From: Dysosmobacter sp.
Lineage (GTDB): Bacteria; Bacillota; Clostridia; Oscillospirales; Oscillospiraceae
Assembly: GCA_026169195.1 (NCBI GenBank)
Contig: JAPFEH010000001.1
Coordinates: 1 to 64,000 of the forward strand
Reading direction: 5' to 3'
DNA: 64,000 nt
Below are positions 20,283 through 30,246 of the stretch, piece by piece. A program made the translations under genes and the position numbers. The notes under the pieces are model-generated. The model searched no databases, was not told the DNA's origin, and saw only the letters and a program-made list of their open reading frames with translations. The first letter of the stretch is position 1; every line of letters begins with the position of its first letter.

Positions 20283-20649
20283 CGCTTAGATTCTTCGGGC
20301 AGGAGATCTCCAGCATCTCCTCGATCATATGATGCAGCGCCTGTGCCTCAACGGTATCGGCCGCCCGATAATACACTTCCTTCCCGTCCCGCCGGCTGAC
20401 CAGCAAATGACTGGAACGCAGCAGCCGCAGATGGTGAGATACCGCCGGAGGCGTCATGTCCACCATCGCCGCCAGTTCCGTGCCGCAGACCTCGCAATGG
20501 CAAAGCAGCCAGAAAATCCGCAGACGGCTGACGTCACTGAGAAGCTTGAAGAGAACGGAAGCCGTTTGAAACTCCTCCAGCCGCGGGATCCCCTCCGGAT
20601 GATCTGCGATGGGAGATCCATGTGAAAATTGTGTAACCGGCATGAGCAA
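20266..20649 (-). CDS. ArsR/SmtB family metal-sensing repressor
   Basis: wHTH with CHCEVCGTELA and TPPAVSHHLRLLRSSHLL; overlaps AraC start by 17 bp. Confidence 0.9.
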   Translation of the reverse strand: MLMPVTQFSHGSPIADHPEGIPRLEEFQTASVLFKLLSDVSRLRIFWLLCHCEVCGTELAAMVDMTPPAVSHHLRLLRSSHLLVSRRDGKEVYYRAADTVEAQALHHMIEEMLEISCPKNLSGDDHG

Positions 20650-20775
20650 CCATCCTTTCTTTGGATTTCAGTATACCACGGCTCTCTGCGGTTGGAAACG
20701 GTTGTTTTTCATCCGCCTGCATTTTTTCAATCAGAAATATTTTTTCTGTATTCGGAAAGAAAGATGCGAAAGCCG

Positions 20776-20837
20776 TTGACTTTCTTTTTCATCCTTCGTA
20801 TAGTATAACCATAAACGATTAAACAAACTTTTAATTG
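20776..20837 (+). promoter_or_regulatory. Promoter (TTGACT-17-TATAGT) and CGATTAA...TTAATTG operator upstream of HMA gene
   Basis: -35 20776-20781, -10 20799-20804, inverted repeat 20816-20837. Confidence 0.65.
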
Positions 20838-20859
20838 AAAGAAACAGGGAGCTGATCGT

Positions 20860-21078
20860 ATGAAAAAGACTTATGCAATTGAAGTAGATTGTGCCAACTG
20901 TGCAAATCTGATGGAATCTGCCGCCAACAAAATCGACGGCGTTCAACATGCGGTGGTCAACTTTATGACTCAGAAGATGATCGTTGAATTTGCAGAAGGC
21001 TATGAGCCCGGTACGGTTATGAAAGACGTCCTGCGCGCCTGCAGGAAAGTTGAGCCGGACTGTGAGATCTCGCTGTGA
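20860..21078 (+). CDS. Stand-alone heavy-metal-associated (HMA) domain protein
   Basis: EVDCANCANLMESAANKIDGVQHAVVNF; CxxC in HMA fold. Confidence 0.88.
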   Translation: MKKTYAIEVDCANCANLMESAANKIDGVQHAVVNFMTQKMIVEFAEGYEPGTVMKDVLRACRKVEPDCEISL

Positions 21079-21084
21079 GCGATA

Positions 21085-21113
21085 CGCCCCGGTTGCCTGC
21101 CGGCATCGGGGCG
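21085..21113 (+). terminator. Hairpin CGCCCCG...CGGGGCG between HMA gene and P-type ATPase gene
   Basis: Inverted repeat with inner GCC/GGC; weak T run. Confidence 0.5.
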
Positions 21114-21126
21114 CATCTTTCCCCTC

Positions 21127-21152
21127 TACGATTAAGCATTTATTTAATCGTA
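21127..21152. promoter_or_regulatory. Second CGATTAA/TTAATCG operator-like palindrome: TACGATTAA-N8-TTAATCGTA
   Basis: 9-bp perfect arms upstream of P-type ATPase gene. Confidence 0.7.
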
Positions 21153-21174
21153 TCCAACCATATAGAAAGGAGCC

Positions 21175-23067
21175 ATGCACATGAATCGAAAACAGAAAAA
21201 AATGCTGGTCCGGATCATCCTGACGGCAATTCTGGTCGCCGCACTGGGCCTGCTGCCTGTTCAAGGTCTGCTCAGGCTGGCGCTGTACCTGTTCACCTAT
21301 CTGCTGATCGGTTATGACATTCTGCGAAAAGCGGGAAGAGGCATCTGGAACCATCAGGTTTTTGACGAAAATTTCCTGATGTCTGTGGCAACTGCCGGCG
21401 TATTTGCACTGGCAATTTTTTCCCGCAGCGGCGATTATACCGAGGCCATTGCGGTCATGCTGTTCTATCAGGTGGGGGAACTGTTCCAGAGCTACGCCGT
21501 GGGCAGGAGCCGGAAGAATATCAGCGAGCTCATGGATATCCGTCCGGATTACGCCAATCTCCAGCAAAACGGGACACTGGTGCAGGTAGACCCTGATGAA
21601 GTGGCAGTCGGCAGCGTCATTGTGGTCCAGCCCGGCGAGAAGGTCCCTCTGGACGGCGAGGTGATCGAGGGGGATTCCACCCTGAACACCAGTGCGCTCA
21701 CCGGAGAAAGCCTGCCCCGTGAGATCCGGACCGGCGATCCGGTCATCAGCGGCTGCATCAATCTGACCGGCGTACTGAAAATCCGCACCACCAAAGAGTT
21801 CGGAGAATCCACGGTCTCCAAAATTTTAGATCTTGTGGAAAACGCCAGCTCCCGCAAGTCCAAGTCCGAGGATTTCATCTCGAAGTTTGCCAGAATTTAT
21901 ACCCCCGCAGTCTGCTATGCCGCGCTGGCGCTGGCCATCCTGCCCCCTCTGGTTCGTCTGCTGCTTCTGGGTCTGACTCCGGCATGGAACATCTGGGTCT
22001 ACCGGGCACTCACCTTTCTGGTCATCAGCTGCCCCTGCGCGCTGGTCATCAGCATCCCTTTGAGCTTCTTCGCCGGTATTGGCGGAGCCAGCAAAGAAGG
22101 CGTGTTAATCAAAGGCTCCAATTATCTGGAAACCCTGTCCAAAGTCCGATCCGTGGTTTTCGACAAGACCGGAACCCTTACCCGTGGCGTTTTTGAGGTC
22201 AACGCTGTTCACCACAACCAAATGAGTCCGGAGCAGCTGCTGGAGTATGCCGCTCTGGCGGAAAGCGCTTCCTCCCATCCGATCAGCAAAAGTCTCCAGC
22301 GGGCTTATGGCCGCGAGATCGACCGCAGCCGTGTCACTGATATTCAGGAAATCAGCGGTTATGGCGTCACCGCCAAGGTGGACGGCGCGGAAGTCGCTGC
22401 CGGAAATGACAAGCTGATGCGTCGCCTGAACATCGAGCCGATTCCCTGTCATCAGCCCGGAACCATCGTTCATATGGCAGTAGGCGGAGTCTATGCAGGT
22501 CACATTGTGATCTCCGACACCGTGAAAGAACACTCCAAAGCGGCGATTCAGTCGCTCAAGCGTGCCGGTATCAAGCAAACCGTCATCCTTACCGGCGATG
22601 CAGCGCATGCGGCAGAAGCCGTGGCTGCGGAGCTGGGCGTAGATCAGGTATACAGCGAACTGCTGCCTGCCGATAAAGTCACCAGATTGGAAGCACTGCT
22701 GGAACACACAGGTTCCAACGAAAAGCTGGCCTTTGTGGGAGACGGCATCAATGACGCGCCCATGCTTTCCCGCGCCGATATCGGCATTGCCATGGGGGCG
22801 ATGGGTTCCGATGCCGCCATTGAAGCCGCCGACGTCGTGCTGATGGATGATGACCCTCTGAAAATTGCAAAGGCCATCAGGATCTCCAGAAAGTGTCTCC
22901 GCATTGTTTATCAGAACATTGGGTTTGCCCTGACCATAAAGTTTGTCTGTCTGGCTTTGGGCGCCGCCGGATTTGCCAATATGTGGCTGGCGATTTTTGC
23001 GGATGTCGGCGTGACCGTGCTGGCTGTTCTCAACGCCATGCGCGCCCTCTTTGTCCACAGATTGTAA
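21175..23067 (+). CDS. Heavy-metal P1B-type ATPase (Zn/Cd/Pb type), no N-terminal HMA domain
   Basis: SCPCALVIS (CPC), DKTGTLTRG, GDGINDAPML, SSHPISK. Confidence 0.93.
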   Translation: MHMNRKQKKMLVRIILTAILVAALGLLPVQGLLRLALYLFTYLLIGYDILRKAGRGIWNHQVFDENFLMSVATAGVFALAIFSRSGDYTEAIAVMLFYQVGELFQSYAVGRSRKNISELMDIRPDYANLQQNGTLVQVDPDEVAVGSVIVVQPGEKVPLDGEVIEGDSTLNTSALTGESLPREIRTGDPVISGCINLTGVLKIRTTKEFGESTVSKILDLVENASSRKSKSEDFISKFARIYTPAVCYAALALAILPPLVRLLLLGLTPAWNIWVYRALTFLVISCPCALVISIPLSFFAGIGGASKEGVLIKGSNYLETLSKVRSVVFDKTGTLTRGVFEVNAVHHNQMSPEQLLEYAALAESASSHPISKSLQRAYGREIDRSRVTDIQEISGYGVTAKVDGAEVAAGNDKLMRRLNIEPIPCHQPGTIVHMAVGGVYAGHIVISDTVKEHSKAAIQSLKRAGIKQTVILTGDAAHAAEAVAAELGVDQVYSELLPADKVTRLEALLEHTGSNEKLAFVGDGINDAPMLSRADIGIAMGAMGSDAAIEAADVVLMDDDPLKIAKAIRISRKCLRIVYQNIGFALTIKFVCLALGAAGFANMWLAIFADVGVTVLAVLNAMRALFVHRL

Positions 23068-23122
23068 ATCCTCCTGCTTCTCTCCGGCGTCAGAGGCAGA
23101 AAGATATCCGCCCGTCTCAGTG

Positions 23123-23156
23123 AAGCTCCCGGAAAATCTGTTTCCGGGAGCTTTCA
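23123..23156 (+). terminator. Terminator of P-type ATPase gene
   Basis: AAGCTCCCGGAAA-atctg-TTTCCGGGAGCTT. Confidence 0.85.
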
Positions 23157-23717
23157 CACCGTTCTTCCAGATAGAAATTTCAGATAGAAGTCCGCAGTAT
23201 TTTTGTGAATATGCGAAAAATTCCCATACATTTTATACGAAATGAACAAAAATTCATTTCTATTATTATAAAATTCACAATTGAAAACTATATGCCGTTA
23301 TGTTACATTTAATCTATAAGTTGTTAACTTTTCGTTAATATCCTCCATATTCCGCTGTGTGCTCCCGATACATGAATATGGAGACTGTCTATCACAACAG
23401 TTTTCAATATTTCTAAAAAGCATGTAGACCTGAAGGAATCCGATGTTGTGGTGCTCTATTCAGAGCGCTCTTTGTTTTTTGAAATTCGTGCACGAGCACG
23501 GAATTGATTCCGCAAAACCGCAGTTTAACCTTCGGACAATAAGCTGCCCGCAGCACATTTTCTATGTCGCTTTCAAATCGGCTGTCATTTTCCGTCCACT
23601 CAATTTGTGCGCAGTCTCTCCGTTTGATCCCGGCGGGAACATCCGCTGAATCAATATCGATTTCTGTTAGAAGTCAATATTTATTACAGACCGAATGGTT
23701 GAAAGGAGGAAGGTTTT

Positions 23718-24224
23718 ATGAAAAAAGCGATTCGAAGCACCAATGATCTTTTGTTGGCTGGATTGATGGGATGTATCTCCCTTTTTCTGCTGCTCCACAA
23801 GGGGATCATTACCGGTGTGGAAAACGGACTTGGTGGATATTGGGCGCAGGCCAGTTCTTACATCCGCCTGCTGGCAAGTGTGCTGCTGGGTCTTTCTGTC
23901 CTTCAGTTGATCTTCGCCATCAATTTTAAAAGTGCCGGAGAACACAAAGGCCTGTCGATTCCTGTTTCTAAGGAAGTCATCATTACGGCGGTTTCTCTTG
24001 TGCTTTATGCGCTGCTTTTGCCGATCCTGACATTTTTTCCCTGCACGCTGGCACTGAATGTGATCCTGTGCGGTACCTATGCTATGAAGGAAAATGAAGG
24101 CAATCCTGATTGCAAAGGCAAGCTGCCTAAGAAGCAGCTGATTTCTATTGTGATCTATTCTGTGGTTTTAACCATCATCTTGTGGCTGCTCTTTACAGAA
24201 TTGCTCAATTGCGTTCTCCCCTGA
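23718..24224 (+). CDS. tctB: Tripartite tricarboxylate transporter small permease TctB
   Basis: 4-TM small protein upstream of TctC/TctA. Confidence 0.8.
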   Translation: MKKAIRSTNDLLLAGLMGCISLFLLLHKGIITGVENGLGGYWAQASSYIRLLASVLLGLSVLQLIFAINFKSAGEHKGLSIPVSKEVIITAVSLVLYALLLPILTFFPCTLALNVILCGTYAMKENEGNPDCKGKLPKKQLISIVIYSVVLTIILWLLFTELLNCVLP

Positions 24225-24273
24225 TCGGGATTCTTTTAACAGAAACATCAATTTTGCAAAGGAGAATAAACAC

Positions 24274-25269
24274 ATGAAAAAAGTACTGTCTCTGGTTCTG
24301 GCTGCTCTGACTCTGGCAGCGCTTCTCACCGGCTGCGGTGACAAGAAGAGCGAAGGCAACGGTGCCGACGCTGCCGCATATCCCACCAAAGATGTGCAGA
24401 TCATCATTCCTTATGCCCCCGGCGGCGGCTCTGACAATCTGGTCCGCGGCATGATGAAGTATCTCGACCTCGGCGCTACCACCGTTGCCATCAACGTGGA
24501 CGGCGCTGCCGGTTACATCGGCGCCCTGCAGGGCTTCAACAGCAGCAATGACGGCTATACGATCATGACGCACAACGAGATGGACCTGATCTCCTACTCC
24601 ATGAGCGGTCAGTCCGAAGTTGAGCTCTTCAAGGATCTGGAGTACATCTGCGATGTCGTTACCGACTACAACCTCCTGTGCACCAGCCCAGCTACCGGCT
24701 GGACCACTGCTCAGGAAGCCATTGATTACATCAATGCAAATCCCGGAACCGTGACCGTGGGCTGCACCGGCTCCAACAACGTCAACTATGGCACTACTAT
24801 GGAGCTGCTCAAGGCCATGGGTATCTATGACAAGGTCACCATCGTTCCTTATGACGGCGGCGCTGCCAGTGAAACCGCTCTGCAGGGCGGCCACATCCAG
24901 CTGGAGGTCAACTCTCTGGCCGATACCTCTTCCTACATTGCCGCCGGCACGAATGTTCCCCTGCTGATCTGCAACCCCGAGCGCATTGACGCTTATCCCG
25001 ATCTGCCCTGCACCGTGGAAGCCGGTTATGACGTGACCTACGGCAAGCCCCGCGGCTTCTTCGCTCCCGCCGGTACCGATCCCGCTGTGCTGGAATACAT
25101 CTCCGGCAAGATGGAAGAAGTGTGCGGTATGCCGGAATTTCAGGAAGCCATGGCAAACCTCGGCTTTACCGTGGAGTATGTCGATGGCGCTGCTGCCAAG
25201 GAGCGTACCATTGCCTGGGCCGAGAGCCTGACTCCTGTCTTTGAGGAAATGGCACAGATCGGTGGCTGA
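24274..25269 (+). CDS. tctC: Tripartite tricarboxylate transporter substrate-binding protein (TctC/Bug family)
   Basis: Lipobox LLTGC; YPTKDVQIIIPYAPGGGSDNLVRGM. Confidence 0.92.
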   Translation: MKKVLSLVLAALTLAALLTGCGDKKSEGNGADAAAYPTKDVQIIIPYAPGGGSDNLVRGMMKYLDLGATTVAINVDGAAGYIGALQGFNSSNDGYTIMTHNEMDLISYSMSGQSEVELFKDLEYICDVVTDYNLLCTSPATGWTTAQEAIDYINANPGTVTVGCTGSNNVNYGTTMELLKAMGIYDKVTIVPYDGGAASETALQGGHIQLEVNSLADTSSYIAAGTNVPLLICNPERIDAYPDLPCTVEAGYDVTYGKPRGFFAPAGTDPAVLEYISGKMEEVCGMPEFQEAMANLGFTVEYVDGAAAKERTIAWAESLTPVFEEMAQIGG

Positions 25270-25312
25270 TACTACCATTATCTAGAATTTGGTAGAAAGG
25301 CAGGATTGACCA

Positions 25313-26803
25313 TTGTCAACTATTATTCTCGGCTTTGAGTACGTTTTCAGTGATCCAATGTGTATCGCTCTGTTATTTCTAGGGGTTTTTGTCGGTATTA
25401 TTTTCGGCAGCATTCCCGGCCTTACCGCAACACTTGGTGTCACTCTCTTCATTCCGTTTACTTACACAATGTCCCCCATTCAGGGAATGACCACTCTGAT
25501 CGCGGTTTATGTCGGCGGTATCAGCGGCGGTTTGATTACCGCAACCCTGATCAATATTCCCGGCACACCTTCGTCGATCTACACCTGTTTTGACGGATAT
25601 CCCATGACCAAAAAGGGAAAGCCTGCAGAAGCACTGGCGATCGGTGTGTTTTGCTCCCTGATCGGCGGCTCATTTTCCGCCTTCGCCCTGATGGGAATTG
25701 CTCCGCAGCTGGCCAAGATCTCCTTGAGCTTCGGCAGCTGGGAATATTTCGCAATTGCACTGATGGGTCTTTCCGTTGTGGTCGCCATGTGCTCCAAATC
25801 TCTGATCAAGGGCCTGATCGGCGCTGTCATCGGGCTGATTTTGGGTGGCGTTGGCTTGGATGCCATCAGCGGTGTATCCCGTTTGACCTTTGGTTTCTGG
25901 CAGCTGCAGGCCGGCATCTCCTCTACCGCTCTGATGATGGGCCTGTTTGCCATCACTGAAGTGTTCAATCAGTCCATGGAGCTCCATAATCCCAGACCAA
26001 AGATCGAATTCAAGAAGAGCACTCTGATTCCTCCTCTCCGTGAGATGAAGAGCTGCTGGAAGGCCATCGGCATCGGATGTGTGATCGGCACAGGCATCGG
26101 CATTCTGCCCGGTATCGGCCAAAACGCCTCCACGCTGATCTCCTATAATCTGGCCCGCTCTGTCTCCAAAACTCCGGAAGAATTCGGTCACGGCTGTCCG
26201 GAAGGCATCAGCGCATCCGAGACCTCTAACAACGCAACAAACGGCGGCGCATTGATTCCTCTGGTCTGTCTGGGTATCCCGGGAGACCTGACCACTTCCG
26301 CGATGATCGGCGGTCTGATGATCCACGGTCTCCAGCCCGGTCCCCTGCTGTATAACGAGCATCCCGAGCTGGTAGGCGGCATCATGGTGGCCTACTTCCT
26401 CGCCAATGTGGTTATGTACATTCTGGAACTTGGCTTGATGAAGGCCTTTGTCCGTATGGTCAACGTAAAGCTCTCCTATCTGTTCCCGGCTATTGTGGCT
26501 TGCTGCGTGCTGGGTGTATATACGTTGAACAACCGTATGTTTGACGTATGGGTCATGATTGTTTTCGGCATCATTGGTTATGTCCTCATTTGTCTGGGGA
26601 TTGACATGGCGCCGGTAATTCTCGGCTTTATTCTCGGACCCCTGATCGAAAAATATATGCGCATGTCTCTCATTGCTTCCAACGGAAGCTGGGGCGCCAT
26701 GCTGAACCGTCCTGTTGCTGTCTTCTTTGTCGTAATCGCCCTGCTGTTTGTGGTTGTTCCCGTGGTACGCAGGTGGATCGTGATGTTCAAGAAGTCGAAA
26801 TAA
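25313..26803 (+). CDS. tctA: Tripartite tricarboxylate transporter large permease TctA (TTG start)
   Basis: GSIPGLTATLGVTLFIPFTY, NIPGTPSS, GIGILPGIGQNAST motifs; TTG at 25313. Confidence 0.94.
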   Translation: MSTIILGFEYVFSDPMCIALLFLGVFVGIIFGSIPGLTATLGVTLFIPFTYTMSPIQGMTTLIAVYVGGISGGLITATLINIPGTPSSIYTCFDGYPMTKKGKPAEALAIGVFCSLIGGSFSAFALMGIAPQLAKISLSFGSWEYFAIALMGLSVVVAMCSKSLIKGLIGAVIGLILGGVGLDAISGVSRLTFGFWQLQAGISSTALMMGLFAITEVFNQSMELHNPRPKIEFKKSTLIPPLREMKSCWKAIGIGCVIGTGIGILPGIGQNASTLISYNLARSVSKTPEEFGHGCPEGISASETSNNATNGGALIPLVCLGIPGDLTTSAMIGGLMIHGLQPGPLLYNEHPELVGGIMVAYFLANVVMYILELGLMKAFVRMVNVKLSYLFPAIVACCVLGVYTLNNRMFDVWVMIVFGIIGYVLICLGIDMAPVILGFILGPLIEKYMRMSLIASNGSWGAMLNRPVAVFFVVIALLFVVVPVVRRWIVMFKKSK

Positions 26804-26833
26804 GGCTCTGAAGGCGTTTTGAAAAAAGCCTTT

Positions 26834-26907
26834 GCAGGTAGCTTAGGCCGGAGGAATCGCAAAGCAGTTTGCTTTCTCCAACGCCTTTGCTACCTGCTGT
26901 TTTTTTA
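26834..26907 (+). terminator. Long nested hairpin terminator between tctA and the YcxB-like ORF
   Basis: GCAGGTAGC (26834-26842)/GCTACCTGC (26889-26897) enclosing AGGC/GCCT, GGAG/CTCC, AAAGCA/TGCTTT, then T7. Confidence 0.85.
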
Positions 26908-26919
26908 ATTGGAGTGACC

Positions 26920-28005
26920 ATGAACCTAAATTATTATGTCCCGCGAGAGTCCTACATCTATCTGCTATCTGAAATGATCCGGAAAAACGATCGTCGTCCC
27001 ATCCGAATCTTTACTGCTTTTTTAGCAACCATCGGGCAGTTCGGAATTGTACTCGCACTGTGTATCTTCAAACTGGACCGGAGTCAGTGGCCTTTTTTCC
27101 TGATCTGGTCCATCCTTCTGGCCGGCTTGACCATCCTTCGCCGCAGTACGGTTTCCTTGCGTGCCAAGGGTACGCTGCAGCGTCTGGAGTATACCGGTCA
27201 GCTCTCTCCGGATTACTGGGAGAAGCACCGGCTTAGAGTCCATGATTCGGCGCTGTTCTTAAACTACGGACAGCTGGAATCTACCTGCGCGCTTTCTTCT
27301 GTTTCCAGAATCGATGAAATCCACGGCACTTTGTATGTTTATTGCGAAAATGCAGTATTCGATATCATCCCGCAGACAGCCTTTGACAGTTCCGAAGCCA
27401 TGCATACCTTTGCGCAGCAGCTTCTGCAGCTCGCCCATGAGCAGCATTCCGAACAGGCAGTATGCTCCTCAAAAAACGACACTTCCGAATTTGATTGGGA
27501 GATGGATCCAAAAGATTTTCTGAACGGACAATATTTCGCATACAGAACCCTCTATTACCGCTACCGCTTTTTGCGGAAAGCCACATTTCTGCGTCTGGCG
27601 GTCAGTGTTTTCGCCGTGGTGAATCTGATTGCGAATCATTCGGCTGTCAACACAATTATCTGTGTATTGCTGCTTCTTTTGGCAAACTTGGAAAACATCT
27701 CTATGATTCCGGCAATTTGCAAAAAGCGCATCCGCACAGAAACGGGAAACTGGAAGGGCAGCCAAAAATTCGGGCTTTCCATCGGAGAACACGCCCTGTC
27801 CTTCTCTTCCGAGCAGGAACAGGTCAGCATTCCCTTTGACCGGATAAACCTCTGTGAAGAAATTCAACCCTACTTTGTGATCAGCTGGAATCAATTTCCC
27901 GCTGTTATCATTCCAAAAGAAAAACTGAACGATGAGCGGGCCGCACACATCATTCGTCAGGTAAAAAGCCGGATGAAACCGGAAGCCCAATCAAGCGGCT
28001 CGTAA
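26920..28005 (+). CDS. Membrane protein with two YcxB-like units
   Basis: Two TM-pair plus PH-like C-terminal segments in tandem; ATG preceded by GGAG. Confidence 0.6.
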   Translation: MNLNYYVPRESYIYLLSEMIRKNDRRPIRIFTAFLATIGQFGIVLALCIFKLDRSQWPFFLIWSILLAGLTILRRSTVSLRAKGTLQRLEYTGQLSPDYWEKHRLRVHDSALFLNYGQLESTCALSSVSRIDEIHGTLYVYCENAVFDIIPQTAFDSSEAMHTFAQQLLQLAHEQHSEQAVCSSKNDTSEFDWEMDPKDFLNGQYFAYRTLYYRYRFLRKATFLRLAVSVFAVVNLIANHSAVNTIICVLLLLLANLENISMIPAICKKRIRTETGNWKGSQKFGLSIGEHALSFSSEQEQVSIPFDRINLCEEIQPYFVISWNQFPAVIIPKEKLNDERAAHIIRQVKSRMKPEAQSSGS

Positions 28006-28089
28006 ACCCATCACCAAATCAATTTCGTTTCACAACAAACGACATCATCCATCTGCAAAAGCGTCATCTTTGATTAGGAGGAATTTATC

Positions 28090-29091
28090 ATGGAAACAAA
28101 TCGTATTCGCTGGGGTGTTCTCGGCTGTTCCGGAATCGGCAAAAACCGTACCATCCCTGCTTTGCTGACCACATCAAATGCGGAACTTTACGCAATCGCA
28201 GGCCGGAATGAAGAAAAGCTGAACGCCTATGCAAAGCCTTTCGCCCCCAAAAAGCTCTACACGGATTATCAGGCCCTGCTGGATGACGAAAATGTAGACG
28301 CTGTATATCTCCCCCTGCCGAACGGGCTGCATATGGAATGGGCCATCAAAGCCGCCGAAGCAGGAAAGCACATTCTCTGCGAAAAGCCCCTCGCCATGAA
28401 CGAAGAGCAGGTACGGAACATGTTCGCTGCCGCCAAAGCCAATCATGTCCTGCTGGAAGAGGCTTATGCATACCGTCACGCGCAGTTGGCACAGCGGGTC
28501 AAAGAAATCATCGACAGCGGTGAAATCGGCCGGATCCGCTATCTGGAATCCAAGCACTCCACCTTTGATACCAACCGGGAAGGAATCCGCTATCAAAAGG
28601 GCGCGGGCGGCGGCGCAGTTTATGATGTCACCTGCTACAATGTGAGTCTTGCTTCTTATCTTTTTGGTAAGGATCCCGTTGAAATCCACGTTTCCTGCGG
28701 CTTTGATGAGAAAACCGGCGTAGATATCTCCGATGCTGTCCTGCTGCGCTATGAAAACAGCGGCGTCGCCTCCCTCTATGCAGGGCTGGACGCCTATCCC
28801 CGCGGCTGCTTCTCCATCATCGGTGACACCGGCCGCATTGATGTGGACCATAAGTTCAACAGCCGCGGTCTCTGCAAAATCAGAGTCGGTAAGAACGCCC
28901 GCCCCCAGAATGCTGAATATGTCGATGAGGTCACCACAGAATATACGATCTGGGTGGATGACAACTATTATATGGAATTTGAGCAGTTTGGAAACGCCAT
29001 TCTGCACGGAACGCCTCTGACTGTGACCGAGGAGGAGTCCTTGCGGACCGCCCGCATCTGTGATGCGATCCAGCGGATCGGCGGAATTTAA
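28090..29091 (+). CDS. Gfo/Idh/MocA family oxidoreductase
   Basis: GCSGIGKNRTIPALL, EKPLAMNEEQ motif. Confidence 0.92.
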   Translation: METNRIRWGVLGCSGIGKNRTIPALLTTSNAELYAIAGRNEEKLNAYAKPFAPKKLYTDYQALLDDENVDAVYLPLPNGLHMEWAIKAAEAGKHILCEKPLAMNEEQVRNMFAAAKANHVLLEEAYAYRHAQLAQRVKEIIDSGEIGRIRYLESKHSTFDTNREGIRYQKGAGGGAVYDVTCYNVSLASYLFGKDPVEIHVSCGFDEKTGVDISDAVLLRYENSGVASLYAGLDAYPRGCFSIIGDTGRIDVDHKFNSRGLCKIRVGKNARPQNAEYVDEVTTEYTIWVDDNYYMEFEQFGNAILHGTPLTVTEEESLRTARICDAIQRIGGI

Positions 29092-29246
29092 GAATTCCGG
29101 GCGTTTCCGGACGCAAATCACTATCAGAGCACAAAACAGGTTGTGCATCCAACATTCGCGAGCTGCACATAACACGTCTTTATGGGTTGCTTCTTCACCG
29201 TGATGGATAACAGCTAGGATATCAATAGAAATAAGGCAGGCTTTCA

Positions 29247-30122
29247 ATGAAATTATTATCATATTCAGTGGACGGTCAAAAGAAACTCGGTATTTTAAGC
29301 GATGACTGCAAAAAAATCGTGGATATTGCTTCCATCGGTCTATGTGCAAACACCATGCAGGAATTGATTCAGGTATTATCTTCCACCGCCTGCGAAACGC
29401 TTCTCAAACAGGCGGCCGACGCACCCGACATTTCAATTTCCGCATGTACGATCCTGTCTCCGATCAAGCAGCCCGCTCAGGATATCATCTGTCTGGGTGT
29501 CAATTATTATGAGCACCGTGACGAAACAATCGCCTCCGATATTCAATACAGCGCGCAGAGCACCAAACCGGTATATTTCAGCAAGCGCGTCAACGAAACG
29601 GTAGATCCTGACGATTATATTGACAGCCATGCCGATCTGGTCGAGGGATTGGATTATGAGGTGGAACTGGCTGTGATTCTGGGAAAAGACGCATATCATG
29701 TTCCTCTTGAGCAGGCACAGGATTATGTATTCGGCTATACGATCATGAACGACGTCAGTGCACGGGATCTTCAATCCAACCACCAGCAGTGGTATTTCGG
29801 CAAGAGTCTGGACCGCTTCACCCCTCTGGGTCCGTGGATCGTTACAAAGGACGAATTCTCATGGCCCCCTGCGCTGGATTTGCGCTGCTATGTCAACGGC
29901 GACTTGCGGCAGCACAATAATACAACGCACATGATTACCGGAATTGCGCAGGCGATCCATCAGCTCTCTTCGGGAATGACGCTCAAAGCGGGGACCATCC
30001 TCGCTATGGGAACCCCCTCCGGCGTTGGCATGGCCTTTGATCCTCCCAGATATCTAAAGGCCGGCGATGTGGTCCGCTGTGAAATTGACGGCATTGGATA
30101 TCTGGAAAATGTCGTTCGCTGA
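29247..30122 (+). CDS. Fumarylacetoacetate hydrolase family protein
   Basis: DYEVELAVILGK, FGYTIMNDVSARDLQ, GKSLDRFTPLGPW, GTPSGVG. Confidence 0.93.
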   Translation: MKLLSYSVDGQKKLGILSDDCKKIVDIASIGLCANTMQELIQVLSSTACETLLKQAADAPDISISACTILSPIKQPAQDIICLGVNYYEHRDETIASDIQYSAQSTKPVYFSKRVNETVDPDDYIDSHADLVEGLDYEVELAVILGKDAYHVPLEQAQDYVFGYTIMNDVSARDLQSNHQQWYFGKSLDRFTPLGPWIVTKDEFSWPPALDLRCYVNGDLRQHNNTTHMITGIAQAIHQLSSGMTLKAGTILAMGTPSGVGMAFDPPRYLKAGDVVRCEIDGIGYLENVVR

Positions 30123-30246
30123 CATCAATGCCTGCAAAAACAGGAGCATCCACCGCCCTTCACATTCTCTTTGTCCCCGCTTTCAGATTTTTAACTGAAA
30201 GATCGATTCTCATATTCAGAAAGCCCATTGATGGAGGAGATCAACA

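Noticed and set aside
23443-23649. Small ORF in the tctB leader
   Set aside because: No RBS, no recognisable product.
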